Shown here in pieces: positions 12,505 through 19,828 of a stretch of 20,696 nucleotides of DNA; the stretch's first letter is position 1, and every line of letters starts with the position of its first letter. This DNA is from a virus. The notes under the pieces were generated by a model that was not told the origin of the DNA, made no database searches, and saw only the letters and a program-made list of their open reading frames with translations. Location of the stretch: positions 1-20,696 of the IMG/VR virus record IMGVR_UViG_3300037993_000064; one strand, given 5' to 3'. The position numbers and the translations under genes were made by a program.

Positions 12505-12861
12505 ATGAGCGACAACAAAGTCTGGAATGAAAAGATGGGATATATGATGAATCCCGAGGTAAATAAAAAATTGGACGAGGAAGTGCGTGAGTATCAAAAG
12601 GGCAACAAATTGGCGGATGAAATGGATGAAGAGGATGAAGAAGATGACAGGTATGCCATATTTGATAGTGCAGTATTTGACGCTGTAACCAAAGCCCAAG
12701 ATTTATATTGTGAGGACGGGGCAAGCTTGAGAACTACTATTGAGGCATTGATTGACTGGCTTGAAGAGTGCAAGGATAAAGGACCGGAACTTAAAAAGAA
12801 GTTGGAAGAAATAGAGGATGATGATGATGAGGAAGACGAAGAAGAAGAGAGCACCAAATAA
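12505..12861 (+). CDS. Acidic hypothetical protein between portal and scaffold
   Basis: A 118-residue protein with two strong acidic blocks (ADEMDEEDEEDD near residues 37-48 and a C-terminal EIEDDDDEEDEEEES). The central part is a helical domain (FDSAVFDAVTKAQDLYCEDGASLRTTIEALIDWLEECKDKGPELKKKLEE). The acidic clusters could mimic DNA or bind the basic surfaces of capsid proteins. Its start lies at a predicted leaderless promoter. The following scaffold-like gene begins 11 bases after the stop, so both probably form one transcription unit. Family not recognised. Confidence 0.65.
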   Translation: MSDNKVWNEKMGYMMNPEVNKKLDEEVREYQKGNKLADEMDEEDEEDDRYAIFDSAVFDAVTKAQDLYCEDGASLRTTIEALIDWLEECKDKGPELKKKLEEIEDDDDEEDEEEESTK

Positions 12862-12872
12862 AAAACCACGAA

Positions 12873-13850
12873 ATGGACACAAATAAACCTGACACACAGG
12901 AACCCCCCAAAAAAACTGTAACGGAGCAAATTAAGCCCAAATCTATTCGCCAGATTGTGGAAGAAGCCCATAAACCCGTTGAGGTTAAACCTGAAGTAAA
13001 AGAAGAAGTTAAACCCGACAAACTTGAGGAAGATGTAGTTGAGAAGAAAAAGGAACGGGCTAAGCAAAAAGAGGAAGAGCGTACCAAGCAGGTTGAGGAC
13101 ATTGCCAAAAAGACTTCAGAGGAAACCGCAACCAAAGTGGCGGAGGAAATGAAGAAAGAGTTTCAGGCTGAGATAGATAAAATACTCCAAAAACCCATTG
13201 ATGACCAAGCCAAGCAAAAAGAAGCGGACGAACTTGTTGCTTCATGGGAGAAAGAGAAACGCTTGCCCAAGGATTACCCGGAACTTATTAAAGAAACTCA
13301 ACGAATAGCCGAAGTTAAGGCCAAAAGGACTATGGAGGAAATGTTAGCCAAACGTGACGAAGAAGTTAAAGCTCAAAGAGAAAAAGAAGAAACCGAGAAG
13401 AAAACTGCCGAGGAAGCCAAAACCAAACAAGTCGAGGATTTCAATAAAAAGATTAAAGATGAGTTGGAAGAACTCCATGCCGCTAAAATTCTTGAAAGGC
13501 CTTCCAAACCCGAAGAGATAGACAATCCCAATACCACAGATAAAGCCGCCAAAGAGGTACAAAAGTTCTTTGAATACGGAATTAAATATAATAAAGAACA
13601 GGTTTCTAAAGGATTACAGCCCGAAACTTCCTTAACCAAACTTTACTTCTTGCACTATAAGCCCGAAGTTGATGCACACCCCGAAGTTAAAGAGGACAAA
13701 CAACCGGCCGGAGCCAACGCACCGATTGCAGGAAATCCAAGTGTGCCGTTAAATGAAGCACCACCCGATAGATACATTTATGCCAGGGATCATAATAAAT
13801 CATGGGACCAGTTAAAGGACGAAATAAGTAAAGTATTTCATAGGAGTTAA
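12873..13850 (+). CDS. Capsid scaffold-like coiled-coil protein
   Basis: A 325-residue protein immediately before the major capsid gene. It is extremely rich in Lys, Glu and Ala. Residues about 45-220 form long alpha-helical coiled coils (KKKERAKQKEEERTKQVEDIAKK..., TAEEAKTKQVEDFNKKIKDELEELHAA), and the C-terminus is a compact proline-containing segment ending DRYIYARDHNKSWDQLKDEISKVFHRS. This sequence style and gene order match scaffolding proteins, which fill the prohead and leave or are degraded before packaging. The coiled coil is seen; the scaffold role comes from synteny, and no protease domain is recognised in it. The start has no obvious ribosome binding site and depends on the preceding gene. 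Confidence 0.7.
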   Translation: MDTNKPDTQEPPKKTVTEQIKPKSIRQIVEEAHKPVEVKPEVKEEVKPDKLEEDVVEKKKERAKQKEEERTKQVEDIAKKTSEETATKVAEEMKKEFQAEIDKILQKPIDDQAKQKEADELVASWEKEKRLPKDYPELIKETQRIAEVKAKRTMEEMLAKRDEEVKAQREKEETEKKTAEEAKTKQVEDFNKKIKDELEELHAAKILERPSKPEEIDNPNTTDKAAKEVQKFFEYGIKYNKEQVSKGLQPETSLTKLYFLHYKPEVDAHPEVKEDKQPAGANAPIAGNPSVPLNEAPPDRYIYARDHNKSWDQLKDEISKVFHRS

Positions 13851-13860
13851 AAGAGGGGGC

Positions 13861-13888
13861 TTGACAGATTTTCTAAACTCGCTATAAT
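13861..13888 (+). promoter_or_regulatory. Consensus promoter before the major capsid gene
   Basis: TTGACA (13861-13866), 16-base spacer, TATAAT (13883-13888): both hexamers are perfect. It is the strongest conventional promoter in the window, which suits the most abundant virion protein. Predicted start is near 13895. Confidence 0.85.
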
Positions 13889-13909
13889 ATAGATTAGTTA
13901 ACGAGACAC

Positions 13910-13935
13910 ACTCGGCCAAGGAGCCGAGTTTTTTT
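13910..13935 (+). terminator. Terminator-like hairpin with a ribosome-binding loop upstream of the capsid gene
   Basis: ACTCGGC (13910-13916) pairs perfectly with GCCGAGT (13923-13929), loop CAAGGA, followed by a run of seven Ts ending at 13935. The ATG of the capsid gene begins at the next base. The loop and first stem base hold AAGGAG, the only Shine-Dalgarno-like sequence for this gene, 12-13 bases from the ATG. Confidence 0.8.
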
Positions 13936-15075
13936 ATGTTAAAATTTCTTAAACTTTCAATTAAATTTGCACCAGACGGAATAGCAACTCCGACTCGTGT
14001 AGATGTTCTTGGTAACCGCCAACTCTATAACAAGGTGGTTGACCAAATTCTTAATTTCCCCTCCCTTTATGCACGTTTCGTATCGCAAGGGGCCAAGTTT
14101 GAGGGCAAGACGGAAGATGTAACTTACGATATAACAGCAGACACGCAAGGTCAGTTCTTTACATCTCTTGAAACTTTGAACTCTTCGGCAGTCAGCACGG
14201 CAGTTACAGGAAGCTTTGCCCATACCGCTTACACCCAACCAGTTGTTAGCATAATGCTCGAATCTTTCGCTAATGTGGGAAGTTTGGGAAGTATCAATCT
14301 TGATACTTATAAATACGAGAAAGCGGCTGCACAAGCCATGAATACTCTCGGAGCGTCAATCTACGGACTCGGAACAGCCAATCAGCCCTTGGGACTTGGA
14401 GCAATAGTTGACGATACGACAAACGTTTCGACAATCGGAGGTCTTTCTAAGTCCACTTATTCGGCACTTAACTCGACATTAACAGCCTTTAGCGGTGGCA
14501 AGCTAACCCTCGCTACAATGGCAACCGAGTATGATTCAGCATTGGCTCCGGGTGCGGCAGATGAAATGCCAAATGTAGGTTTTTGTACCGCAGCAATCTT
14601 CAGCGATTACGAACAACTCTTGACCCCATTTGTCAGACAGAGCTATTCAGAGGTTGGTTATGACAGACTCAAAGTCAGAGGCAAATATGCGGTCAGGAAT
14701 AACAGCGAAATGAGAAGTGCCGTAGGATTTGACGCACTTAGCTATCGTGGTACTTATATCGTCAGGGATTACTTCAGCACAGCCCAGATGCTTTGGTTCT
14801 TGAATGAAAAGTATATCGTCTGGAAAGGACGCTATGAAATTTCCGAAGAATATAAAGATGTTTTGGAGAAAGTGGATTTCGGCACAATGGAAGCATACGA
14901 AGGCACAGGAGCGATTGCCTTGGAAGCTCCCTCGGAATGGAACGGTTGGTTCTATCAGAAACCCCTGACCATTCCCGATCAGGCAGGCAGAATTGCAAGA
15001 TTCTATTGTATAGGCCAGACAATCCCGCTTTCTTTCAGGCGTCATGCAAAGGGAACCGGAATAACAGGAGTTTAA
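13936..15075 (+). CDS. Major capsid protein (candidate)
   Basis: A 379-residue protein following the scaffold-like gene, driven by the best promoter in the window. The sequence is alpha/beta with features expected for an HK97-type coat protein: a long N-terminal arm (MLKFLKLSIKF...), repeated small residues through the middle (TAVTGSFAHTAYTQPVVS), a long helical segment in the centre, and a late WKGRYEISEEYKDVLEKVDFG beta/alpha part. No signs of a processed delta-domain are visible. The N-terminus shares the KLSxKF motif with the next three virion-region proteins. I cannot verify the fold from sequence alone, but no other gene in the window is a better coat protein. The following gene starts two bases after its stop with AGGAG at six bases. 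Confidence 0.75.
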   Translation: MLKFLKLSIKFAPDGIATPTRVDVLGNRQLYNKVVDQILNFPSLYARFVSQGAKFEGKTEDVTYDITADTQGQFFTSLETLNSSAVSTAVTGSFAHTAYTQPVVSIMLESFANVGSLGSINLDTYKYEKAAAQAMNTLGASIYGLGTANQPLGLGAIVDDTTNVSTIGGLSKSTYSALNSTLTAFSGGKLTLATMATEYDSALAPGAADEMPNVGFCTAAIFSDYEQLLTPFVRQSYSEVGYDRLKVRGKYAVRNNSEMRSAVGFDALSYRGTYIVRDYFSTAQMLWFLNEKYIVWKGRYEISEEYKDVLEKVDFGTMEAYEGTGAIALEAPSEWNGWFYQKPLTIPDQAGRIARFYCIGQTIPLSFRRHAKGTGITGV

Positions 15076-15076
15076 T

Positions 15077-15868
15077 ATGAAATACTTAAAACTATCAGCT
15101 AAATACGACTTAATGGCAAGAATGCTCGTGTTGGAGGGCCAAGACCTCTACACTGTAGATACGACCAAAAATCATCTACTCGGAACTCAAGCATGGGGTG
15201 TTGGAGGCAGAATCTACAGGTATGCCCTAGTCGGAACATCAGCCCTTGTCAAAGGCAATCTTTTACAGGAAGCTGTCAATGATACGCAGTTTAACGGACT
15301 GGCAGTTCAAACAGCCGGAGTTGTTAATGATACAAGCCTTACTCTTACCAACGGAACCACAACAATAGTTCCTCAGTTATTCCAAGACGGCTCGGTATTC
15401 AGCTACACAGCAGGTTCTGGTATCGCAATCGGTGACCATTACAATATTGTAGGCAATATCACAGGCACCTTGACAACGGGAGGCACAATTAAGGTTCCTC
15501 TTGATAGACCGCTTAGATATGCTTATCCGACCTCAACAACAGCAGTCAATCTTGCCAAGAGTCCGTACGGAGGGGTTATACAATTCCCGGCCAGTACTCA
15601 AACAGGTATTCCGGTTGGAGTAGCGATTTACGAACTTGCAGCCTCGACCTCGACAGTATGGCAATATGGTTGGATTCAGAGCCACGGAGAATGTGCGGTG
15701 TTAAGTGACGGATCAGTTTTTGCAATCGGGAGTGATGTTGGAACTCCGTCAGGAACAGCAGGTTGCGTAACGGTATTTGCGGCAGGGTCAACTCACAACA
15801 GAGTCGGTATGGCTAGACAGGCGGCAGCGACAGGACACACGATTAGCGTATTCCTCCAGATAGACTAA
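15077..15868 (+). CDS. Beta-rich virion protein, probable decoration protein
   Basis: A 263-residue Gly/Thr/Val-rich protein with alternating beta strands and few charged residues. Its start MKYLKLSAKY resembles the capsid N-terminus. The C-terminal half has WQYGWIQSHGECAVLSDGSVFAIGSDVGTPSGTAG and ends TISVFLQID, resembling capsid-stabilising proteins found right after the coat gene of many phages (ending in a beta strand, with an IQ-hydrophilic-GP-like turn). It starts two bases after the coat gene with AGGAG in the last codons as its ribosome binding site. The function as a head decoration or stabilisation protein is inferred from position and composition. Confidence 0.65.
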   Translation: MKYLKLSAKYDLMARMLVLEGQDLYTVDTTKNHLLGTQAWGVGGRIYRYALVGTSALVKGNLLQEAVNDTQFNGLAVQTAGVVNDTSLTLTNGTTTIVPQLFQDGSVFSYTAGSGIAIGDHYNIVGNITGTLTTGGTIKVPLDRPLRYAYPTSTTAVNLAKSPYGGVIQFPASTQTGIPVGVAIYELAASTSTVWQYGWIQSHGECAVLSDGSVFAIGSDVGTPSGTAGCVTVFAAGSTHNRVGMARQAAATGHTISVFLQID

Positions 15869-15914
15869 CCCTCTATCTACATAGATGTGAAGTTTGCGGA
15901 GGCACAGGAAAGAA

Positions 15915-16646
15915 ATGAAATACTTAAAACTTAACGGCAGATTTACTTATACAGGACAGTTCTTGCTAGAGAACCTCCTACCTATTCCCCGTGGAGTAAC
16001 AGTCGGTTCTAACTTAACATGGGACTTTAGCGGTGGCTCTATCACTTGGGGAGCATTGACTGCAACAAGCACATTAACCGCTTCTGCAGCTTTTGTCGGT
16101 TCCTCGACAGGTTCTTTTGCCGGAGCATTAACTCCCACAGGCGGAGTTGTTGCGGCAGGCGGAAGCACAGCACCTACAGTATTCCATTCAGGTGGGGTGG
16201 GGCATGAAGCGACAAGCCCTCTTACTCAAACTCAGATTGTTACCACGGACTCATATCTCTGTGAAATCTTTATCCCCATGAATTCGGTAATTACCGGAAT
16301 TTCTTTGATGAATGGTCACACAACCAATGGTTCGGTAAACCTCTCGGTAGGACTTGCAAACTCGGCAGGAACCATAGTTGCCAAAAGTGCCACGACAGTA
16401 GCCCAATCAACTGCAGACACATATCAGCAAATTCCTTTCACTGCTACTTACTCGGCAGTAGGCCCCGCCAAGTATTATGTGGTAGTTCAAGGTTCAACCA
16501 CGACAGGCTATCTTGCCACTCATACTATCGGAAACTTCGGAGCGACCTTAATCACTTCCGAAACATACGGAACATTCTTAACAACCGCCTCATATTCAAA
16601 CACAACCTTCACCACGGCCCGTGGGCCTGTGGCTGATACCTATTAG
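15915..16646 (+). CDS. Beta-rich virion protein, second of the decoration type
   Basis: A 243-residue protein dominated by Ser, Thr, Gly and Ala (TSTLTASAAFVGSSTGSFAGALTPTGGV), typical of phage surface beta-sandwich or fibre-like proteins. An upstream in-frame ATG at 15894 exists, but AGGAAAG just before 15915 and the shared N-terminus MKYLKLNGRF, whose first 17 coding bases equal those of the preceding gene, favour the 15915 start. It ends TARGPVADTY. It may be a head fibre or a capsid-bound adhesive. The large repetitive low-charge region is consistent with a virion surface, but no known domain is recognised. Confidence 0.65.
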   Translation: MKYLKLNGRFTYTGQFLLENLLPIPRGVTVGSNLTWDFSGGSITWGALTATSTLTASAAFVGSSTGSFAGALTPTGGVVAAGGSTAPTVFHSGGVGHEATSPLTQTQIVTTDSYLCEIFIPMNSVITGISLMNGHTTNGSVNLSVGLANSAGTIVAKSATTVAQSTADTYQQIPFTATYSAVGPAKYYVVVQGSTTTGYLATHTIGNFGATLITSETYGTFLTTASYSNTTFTTARGPVADTY

Positions 16647-16655
16647 AGTCCTCTT

Positions 16656-16664
16656 TGGTATAAT
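16656..16664 (+). promoter_or_regulatory. Extended -10 promoter giving a leaderless transcript (16671)
   Basis: TGGTATAAT ends seven bases before the ATG at 16671, exactly as at 12490 and 17857. Predicted transcription begins at the A of the start codon; no -35 hexamer is visible. Confidence 0.6.
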
Positions 16665-16670
16665 TAGTTA

Positions 16671-17291
16671 ATGGAGTCACCGTGTAATATCACTATTGGA
16701 ATGGCAACGGGTGGAACTATCCGTTCCGAAACCTTTACTTCAGTGGTTGGGGCCATGGATGTTCTTAAATCTCATGGAATCGGGGTCGCCCTATCGGTTC
16801 AAATCGGAGGCTATGTAGCCCACAACCGGAACGCCTTAGTAGATATAGCTCAAAAGAACCAATCAACTCACCTCATGTTTATTGACAATGATATGGTATT
16901 CCAACCCTCGGCAATACAGAGGCTCATAGACCACGACAAGGATATCGTGGGGGCCAACTACAATGCTAGGGGAGTACCGGATAAACCCATTGTTTCTACA
17001 GTTAAGATGATTAACCCCGAAACCGATCCGAATGGAGGTAAAGACAAAGTTTATTCAACCACAATGCCCGCACAACTATTTAAGTGCTATGGACTAGGGA
17101 CCGGAATGCTTTTGGTTAAAATGAAAGTATTTAACGAACTTGAGAAACCTTACTTTGTCGCTTGGGAAGATGCTAACGGGGAACACCATACGGAAGACAT
17201 TGACTTCTGTAGAAAAGCTGGAGAAGCCGGATTTGACGTATGGTGCAGTCCCACAATTAAAGTGGAGCATATAGGAACATATTTTTATTAA
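16671..17291 (+). CDS. Glycosyltransferase, GT-A type
   Basis: A 206-residue enzyme of the nucleotide-sugar-using GT-A class. LMFIDNDMVFQP (68-79) carries the D-x-D metal/sugar-nucleotide motif (Asp72-Asn73-Asp74). VGANYNARG follows, and HHTEDIDFCRKAGEAGFDV (172-190) has the ED pair that serves as catalytic-base region in GT2-like enzymes, then a late VEHIGTY with His200. The enzyme would transfer a sugar to an acceptor that the sequence does not identify. Because it lies inside the virion gene block with a methyltransferase, modification of capsid or fibre proteins is a reasonable option; host-surface modification is another. It is about half the size of large glycosyltransferases and has no membrane segment. 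Confidence 0.8.
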   Translation: MESPCNITIGMATGGTIRSETFTSVVGAMDVLKSHGIGVALSVQIGGYVAHNRNALVDIAQKNQSTHLMFIDNDMVFQPSAIQRLIDHDKDIVGANYNARGVPDKPIVSTVKMINPETDPNGGKDKVYSTTMPAQLFKCYGLGTGMLLVKMKVFNELEKPYFVAWEDANGEHHTEDIDFCRKAGEAGFDVWCSPTIKVEHIGTYFY

Positions 17292-17864
17292 ATGAAAGGC
17301 TATTACTCGGAAAATTGGTTCAATAATAATATTACGATTTGGAGCAATATGCTCGGTTACTTAAAAGGAAGCAAACTTGAAGCTATCGAGATAGGCTCGT
17401 TTGAGGGAATGTCGGCAGTTTGGACTCTTGAGAACATTTTAACTAACCCTGAAAGCCATTTAACTTGTATTGACAATTTCAAGGGGGGTTGGGAACAGGA
17501 CAAGAACATAGATTGGGCCGATATTAAAAGACGCTTCTTAAAGAATACCGAGCCTTACAAGGACAAGGTTGAACTTATAGAGAGCAACTCGGCAACTTAC
17601 TTAAAGAAACGCACCAAGAAAGCCGACCTTATTTATATTGACGGCTCACACACAACAAGTGATGCTTTAACGGATGCGGTGCTTTGTCACCTTCTCTTAA
17701 ACCCTGCAGGTGTAATCATATTCGATGACTATTTGTGGACTGGAACGGTGAAAACTCCCAATCTTCCTAAAGGGGCAATAGACTCATTTTTGGATTGCTT
17801 CCCTACACAATACGAGCTTCTCTATCTCGGCTACCAAGTAATAGTCCGCAAAAAAGTGGTATAA
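17292..17864 (+). CDS. SAM-dependent methyltransferase (class I)
   Basis: A 190-residue Rossmann-fold methyltransferase. Motif I is EIGSFEGMSAVW (33-44), the acidic end of beta 2 is Asp61 in LTCIDNFKGG, and the active-site region holds LIYIDGSHTTSDALTDA (113-129) with PAGVIIFDDYLW (138-149). This IDGSH...FDDY pairing is typical of the Methyltransf_24 type found in sugar and small-molecule biosynthesis clusters. Start ATG follows directly after the glycosyltransferase stop (no gap), so they are co-translated. The natural partner of the glycosyltransferase is methylation of the same sugar or glycoprotein; the substrate is unknown. Confidence 0.8.
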   Translation: MKGYYSENWFNNNITIWSNMLGYLKGSKLEAIEIGSFEGMSAVWTLENILTNPESHLTCIDNFKGGWEQDKNIDWADIKRRFLKNTEPYKDKVELIESNSATYLKKRTKKADLIYIDGSHTTSDALTDAVLCHLLLNPAGVIIFDDYLWTGTVKTPNLPKGAIDSFLDCFPTQYELLYLGYQVIVRKKVV

Positions 17865-17865
17865 T
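17857..17865 (+). promoter_or_regulatory. Extended -10 promoter giving a leaderless transcript (17872)
   Basis: TGGTATAAT overlaps the last codons of the methyltransferase and ends seven bases before ATG 17872. Third instance of the exact TGGTATAAT-to-ATG spacing. Confidence 0.6.
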
Positions 17866-17871
17866 ATACTC

Positions 17872-18426
17872 ATGAAATTAAACCCTCGTTTTAATGTTGT
17901 AAGTGCCTCATATTGGCGAGACCAAAATAGAGTCCCGATTACAACGGACGGCATTATCTCTACCGATACCCAAACGTTTACTGGAAGCAACGCAACGGTT
18001 AATGTACCCATATTCAGTTTTATAGGAATTATTGAAATTAGGGGACTTTGGGGGGTTGTTACAACTACCCTTGGAGCAAATCATACCGCAGCCTCTTGGA
18101 GAATAAACGATCAGACAGCCCAAGTTTATTTGACAGCAATCGGAGGGGTGGACATTTCAAATGCCTCAGTTGGCTCAATGATTTACAAAATGGGACTTGT
18201 GGCTACAGCGGCAACTTATAAATCGGCAGCCGCAGGATATATTTCGGAACCAGCAGCAACTCAAATGATTGACCTAACTCCGGTAATTATTGGAGACAAA
18301 ACCGCACTTAATACGACTACCATAGAATATCATTATGCAACCACCGACCAACCCACAAGCGGTTCAATGACATTCTTCCTCAGGTGGTTGCCGATGAGCA
18401 ATGACGCAAGTATAACTTCGTTATAA
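17872..18426 (+). CDS. Virion-region beta-rich protein
   Basis: A 184-residue protein rich in Thr, Ala and Ile with alternating beta segments (VNVPIFSFIGIIEIRGLWGVVTTTLGANHTAASWRI) and few charges. It ends LRWLPMSNDASITSL. Its first residues, MKLNPRF, fit the KL[SN]x[KR][FY] motif present on the capsid and decoration-like proteins. It has its own leaderless promoter. A structural role on the head or at the head-tail joint is inferred from composition and location; no known domain is recognised. Confidence 0.6.
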   Translation: MKLNPRFNVVSASYWRDQNRVPITTDGIISTDTQTFTGSNATVNVPIFSFIGIIEIRGLWGVVTTTLGANHTAASWRINDQTAQVYLTAIGGVDISNASVGSMIYKMGLVATAATYKSAAAGYISEPAATQMIDLTPVIIGDKTALNTTTIEYHYATTDQPTSGSMTFFLRWLPMSNDASITSL

Positions 18427-18441
18427 AAAAAGCCATTGTGT

Positions 18442-18447
18442 TAAAAT
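18442..18447 (+). promoter_or_regulatory. Weak -10-like element before the gene at 18453
   Basis: TAAAAT ends six bases before ATG 18453. It resembles the leaderless arrangement but lacks TGG and has one mismatch to TATAAT, so it may only be AT-rich spacer. Confidence 0.3.
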
Positions 18448-18452
18448 AAGAT

Positions 18453-18629
18453 ATGGACTCAGCAGTTAAGTTATTTCAAAAAGTAATGGCCGACAATAAT
18501 CTTACGGCTACTTGGTCAAAACCCCAAATCAGATTTATTGAGAATGGGGGAGTAATTGTCGAACAACCGCAACTTTTAGTTACTTTTACAACACCGCCCG
18601 CAGAACCGCCAAAGGAGTCAACACCATGA
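18453..18629 (+). CDS. Small hypothetical protein (58 aa)
   Basis: A 58-residue protein that starts 27 bases after the previous stop and ends in TGA overlapping the ATG of the next gene. It has a short helical N-terminus (MDSAVKLFQKVMADNNLTATW), two beta strands (IRFIENGGVIVEQPQLLVTF) and a Pro-rich tail (TTPPAEPPKESTP). It may be a small virion or tail-joining protein. Unknown family. Its coding reality is supported by the tight ATGA coupling to the next gene and by AAGGAG in its tail acting as that gene's ribosome binding site. Confidence 0.5.
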   Translation: MDSAVKLFQKVMADNNLTATWSKPQIRFIENGGVIVEQPQLLVTFTTPPAEPPKESTP

Positions 18630-18931
18630 ACCCCAATAACCCATACGCAGGAAGACAACCCACTCCAGAAGAGGTTAAGGCAGATATGATGTTTCAAAAG
18701 CAACTTGACGAAACCGAAGTGGCCATTAAGCTCTCCATGCGTCAATGGCTAATCCTCTTCAAGATTTTAACCAATACCAGTTTTACCTATGGGGATTTTG
18801 ACGGCATTTCAAAGATAGTTAAAAAGATACAACCCACAGTAGACTCAATAAGACTCCAGGCCCCGGGGAGCAATCCTTCGCCAAATCATGTAGTTGAACC
18901 GACAATTTTAGGAAGCAAACGTAAAAACTAA
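18626..18931 (+). CDS. Hypothetical protein (101 aa)
   Basis: A 101-residue protein with AAGGAG eight bases before its ATG. The front half is a charged/amphipathic helix (PEEVKADMMFQKQLDETEVAIKLSMRQWLILFKILTN) and the rest is polar (SKIVKKIQPTVDSIRLQAPGSNPSPNHVVEPT). The Trp-Leu-Ile-Leu-Phe segment is too short and flanked by too many charges for a membrane span. No family is recognised. Its last base overlaps the next start (TAATG), so it is in one operon with 18453-20620. Confidence 0.6.
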   Translation: MNPNNPYAGRQPTPEEVKADMMFQKQLDETEVAIKLSMRQWLILFKILTNTSFTYGDFDGISKIVKKIQPTVDSIRLQAPGSNPSPNHVVEPTILGSKRKN

Positions 18932-19590
18932 TGGCACCATTCGCACCCACAGAAGAAGATTTAAGAAAACAAGCCCAAAATGAGGCTAATATCAGGGAAC
19001 TTGAAAGACTAAAGATGGACACTTTCGAAGTCTATAACCCAATGGATACAGACTTTAAGTTCATGCAGGATAGATATTGGCACGTTGTTAAAGCCCACGA
19101 AACCAAAGAGATGCCACGCTATCTCGCCAAGCACTATGCCAAAAAGATTGTTGAGTTCATGATTAACCAGCAAATTCAAAAAGAGGGAGAAGAACTTAAA
19201 GCTCTTAGGGAAAAACAAATGGGAACGGAGTTCAGGGACGCATACGTTGAGAATGTAGAAGTCTGGGATAAAGTACCAAGAGCCAATGATCCCGAACTTG
19301 TGGCGGAACATATGAAAATGCTCAGAATTAGAAAAGTAATGGATTATGGTATGGAACCCGAAGCTCAACAGGAAACCCCGGCTCCTCTTGAGACGTTAGA
19401 CAATAGAAGCAGTTATGAAAGAGCCTTTGATGATATATCCGAAGCTCCGCAAGCCCAACAATCGAGGCCACAAGCCCCTGTAATGCCCTCAGAGGCCTCT
19501 CCAACGATAAAAGATACATCCATACCTCCTTTATACAAGTCTAAGAAAGATTTAGCCCGTGAAGCAGCAGAAGCAACCAAAAATGGATGA
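18931..19590 (+). CDS. VYNP/YLAKH-domain protein (219 aa)
   Basis: A 219-residue protein with a charged N-terminal helix (EEDLRKQAQNEANIRELERLK) then a short domain at residues 31-71: TFEVYNP, DF, and a distal PRYLAKHYAKK. After it come more coiled helix (QIQKEGEELKALREKQMG) and a disordered Pro/Gln-rich tail (PQAQQSRPQAPVMPSEA). The VYNP...P[RK]YLAxHxAK domain recurs, with the same 24-residue spacing, in the protein at 19749, so the two are paralogues. I recall this domain as recurring in metagenomic phage proteins, but its function is not established. Adaptor or head-tail junction use is plausible from location only. Confidence 0.65.
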   Translation: MAPFAPTEEDLRKQAQNEANIRELERLKMDTFEVYNPMDTDFKFMQDRYWHVVKAHETKEMPRYLAKHYAKKIVEFMINQQIQKEGEELKALREKQMGTEFRDAYVENVEVWDKVPRANDPELVAEHMKMLRIRKVMDYGMEPEAQQETPAPLETLDNRSSYERAFDDISEAPQAQQSRPQAPVMPSEASPTIKDTSIPPLYKSKKDLAREAAEATKNG

Positions 19591-19828
19591 AGGAATTAGA
19601 GCTAAGGTATCAAGGTTTTTGGATATTTTAATCCCCGAGGGAAAATGGGAGGAATATCTTGAACTTTTGGATAGAAACGGAATACCGAATAGAAAACAAA
19701 CCATAGGACTATTACTTATAATCTGCCAGCAAATAGAAAAATTAGAAAATGATTACAAACAGCTTAAACAACCTCCCAACGGAACCAGACCAGACAAAAA
19801 CGTACGTCTACAACCCGACAAAGGATGA
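19583..19828 (+). CDS. Small hypothetical helical protein (81 aa)
   Basis: An 81-residue protein starting at ATG 19583, which overlaps the end of the preceding gene by eight bases (an upstream ATG at 19559 would add eight residues). It is helical and charged (DEGIRAKVSRFLDILIPEGKWEEYLELLDRNGI, then a second helix QTIGLLLIICQQIEKLENDYKQLK). The C-terminus (QPPNGTRPDKNVRLQPDKG) overlaps the N-terminus of the next gene in another frame by 80 bases. No family known. Confidence 0.55.
   Translation: MDEGIRAKVSRFLDILIPEGKWEEYLELLDRNGIPNRKQTIGLLLIICQQIEKLENDYKQLKQPPNGTRPDKNVRLQPDKG

Noticed and set aside
12889-12899. CTGACACACAG repeated here and at 4325-4335, and GACACAC near other promoters
   Set aside because: The short word occurs also within unrelated coding sequence; frequency is not clearly above chance.
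15869-15890. Short inverted repeat ATCTACATAGAT between the two beta-rich virion genes
   Set aside because: Only five pairs with a two-base loop and no U-run; too weak to call a terminator or operator.
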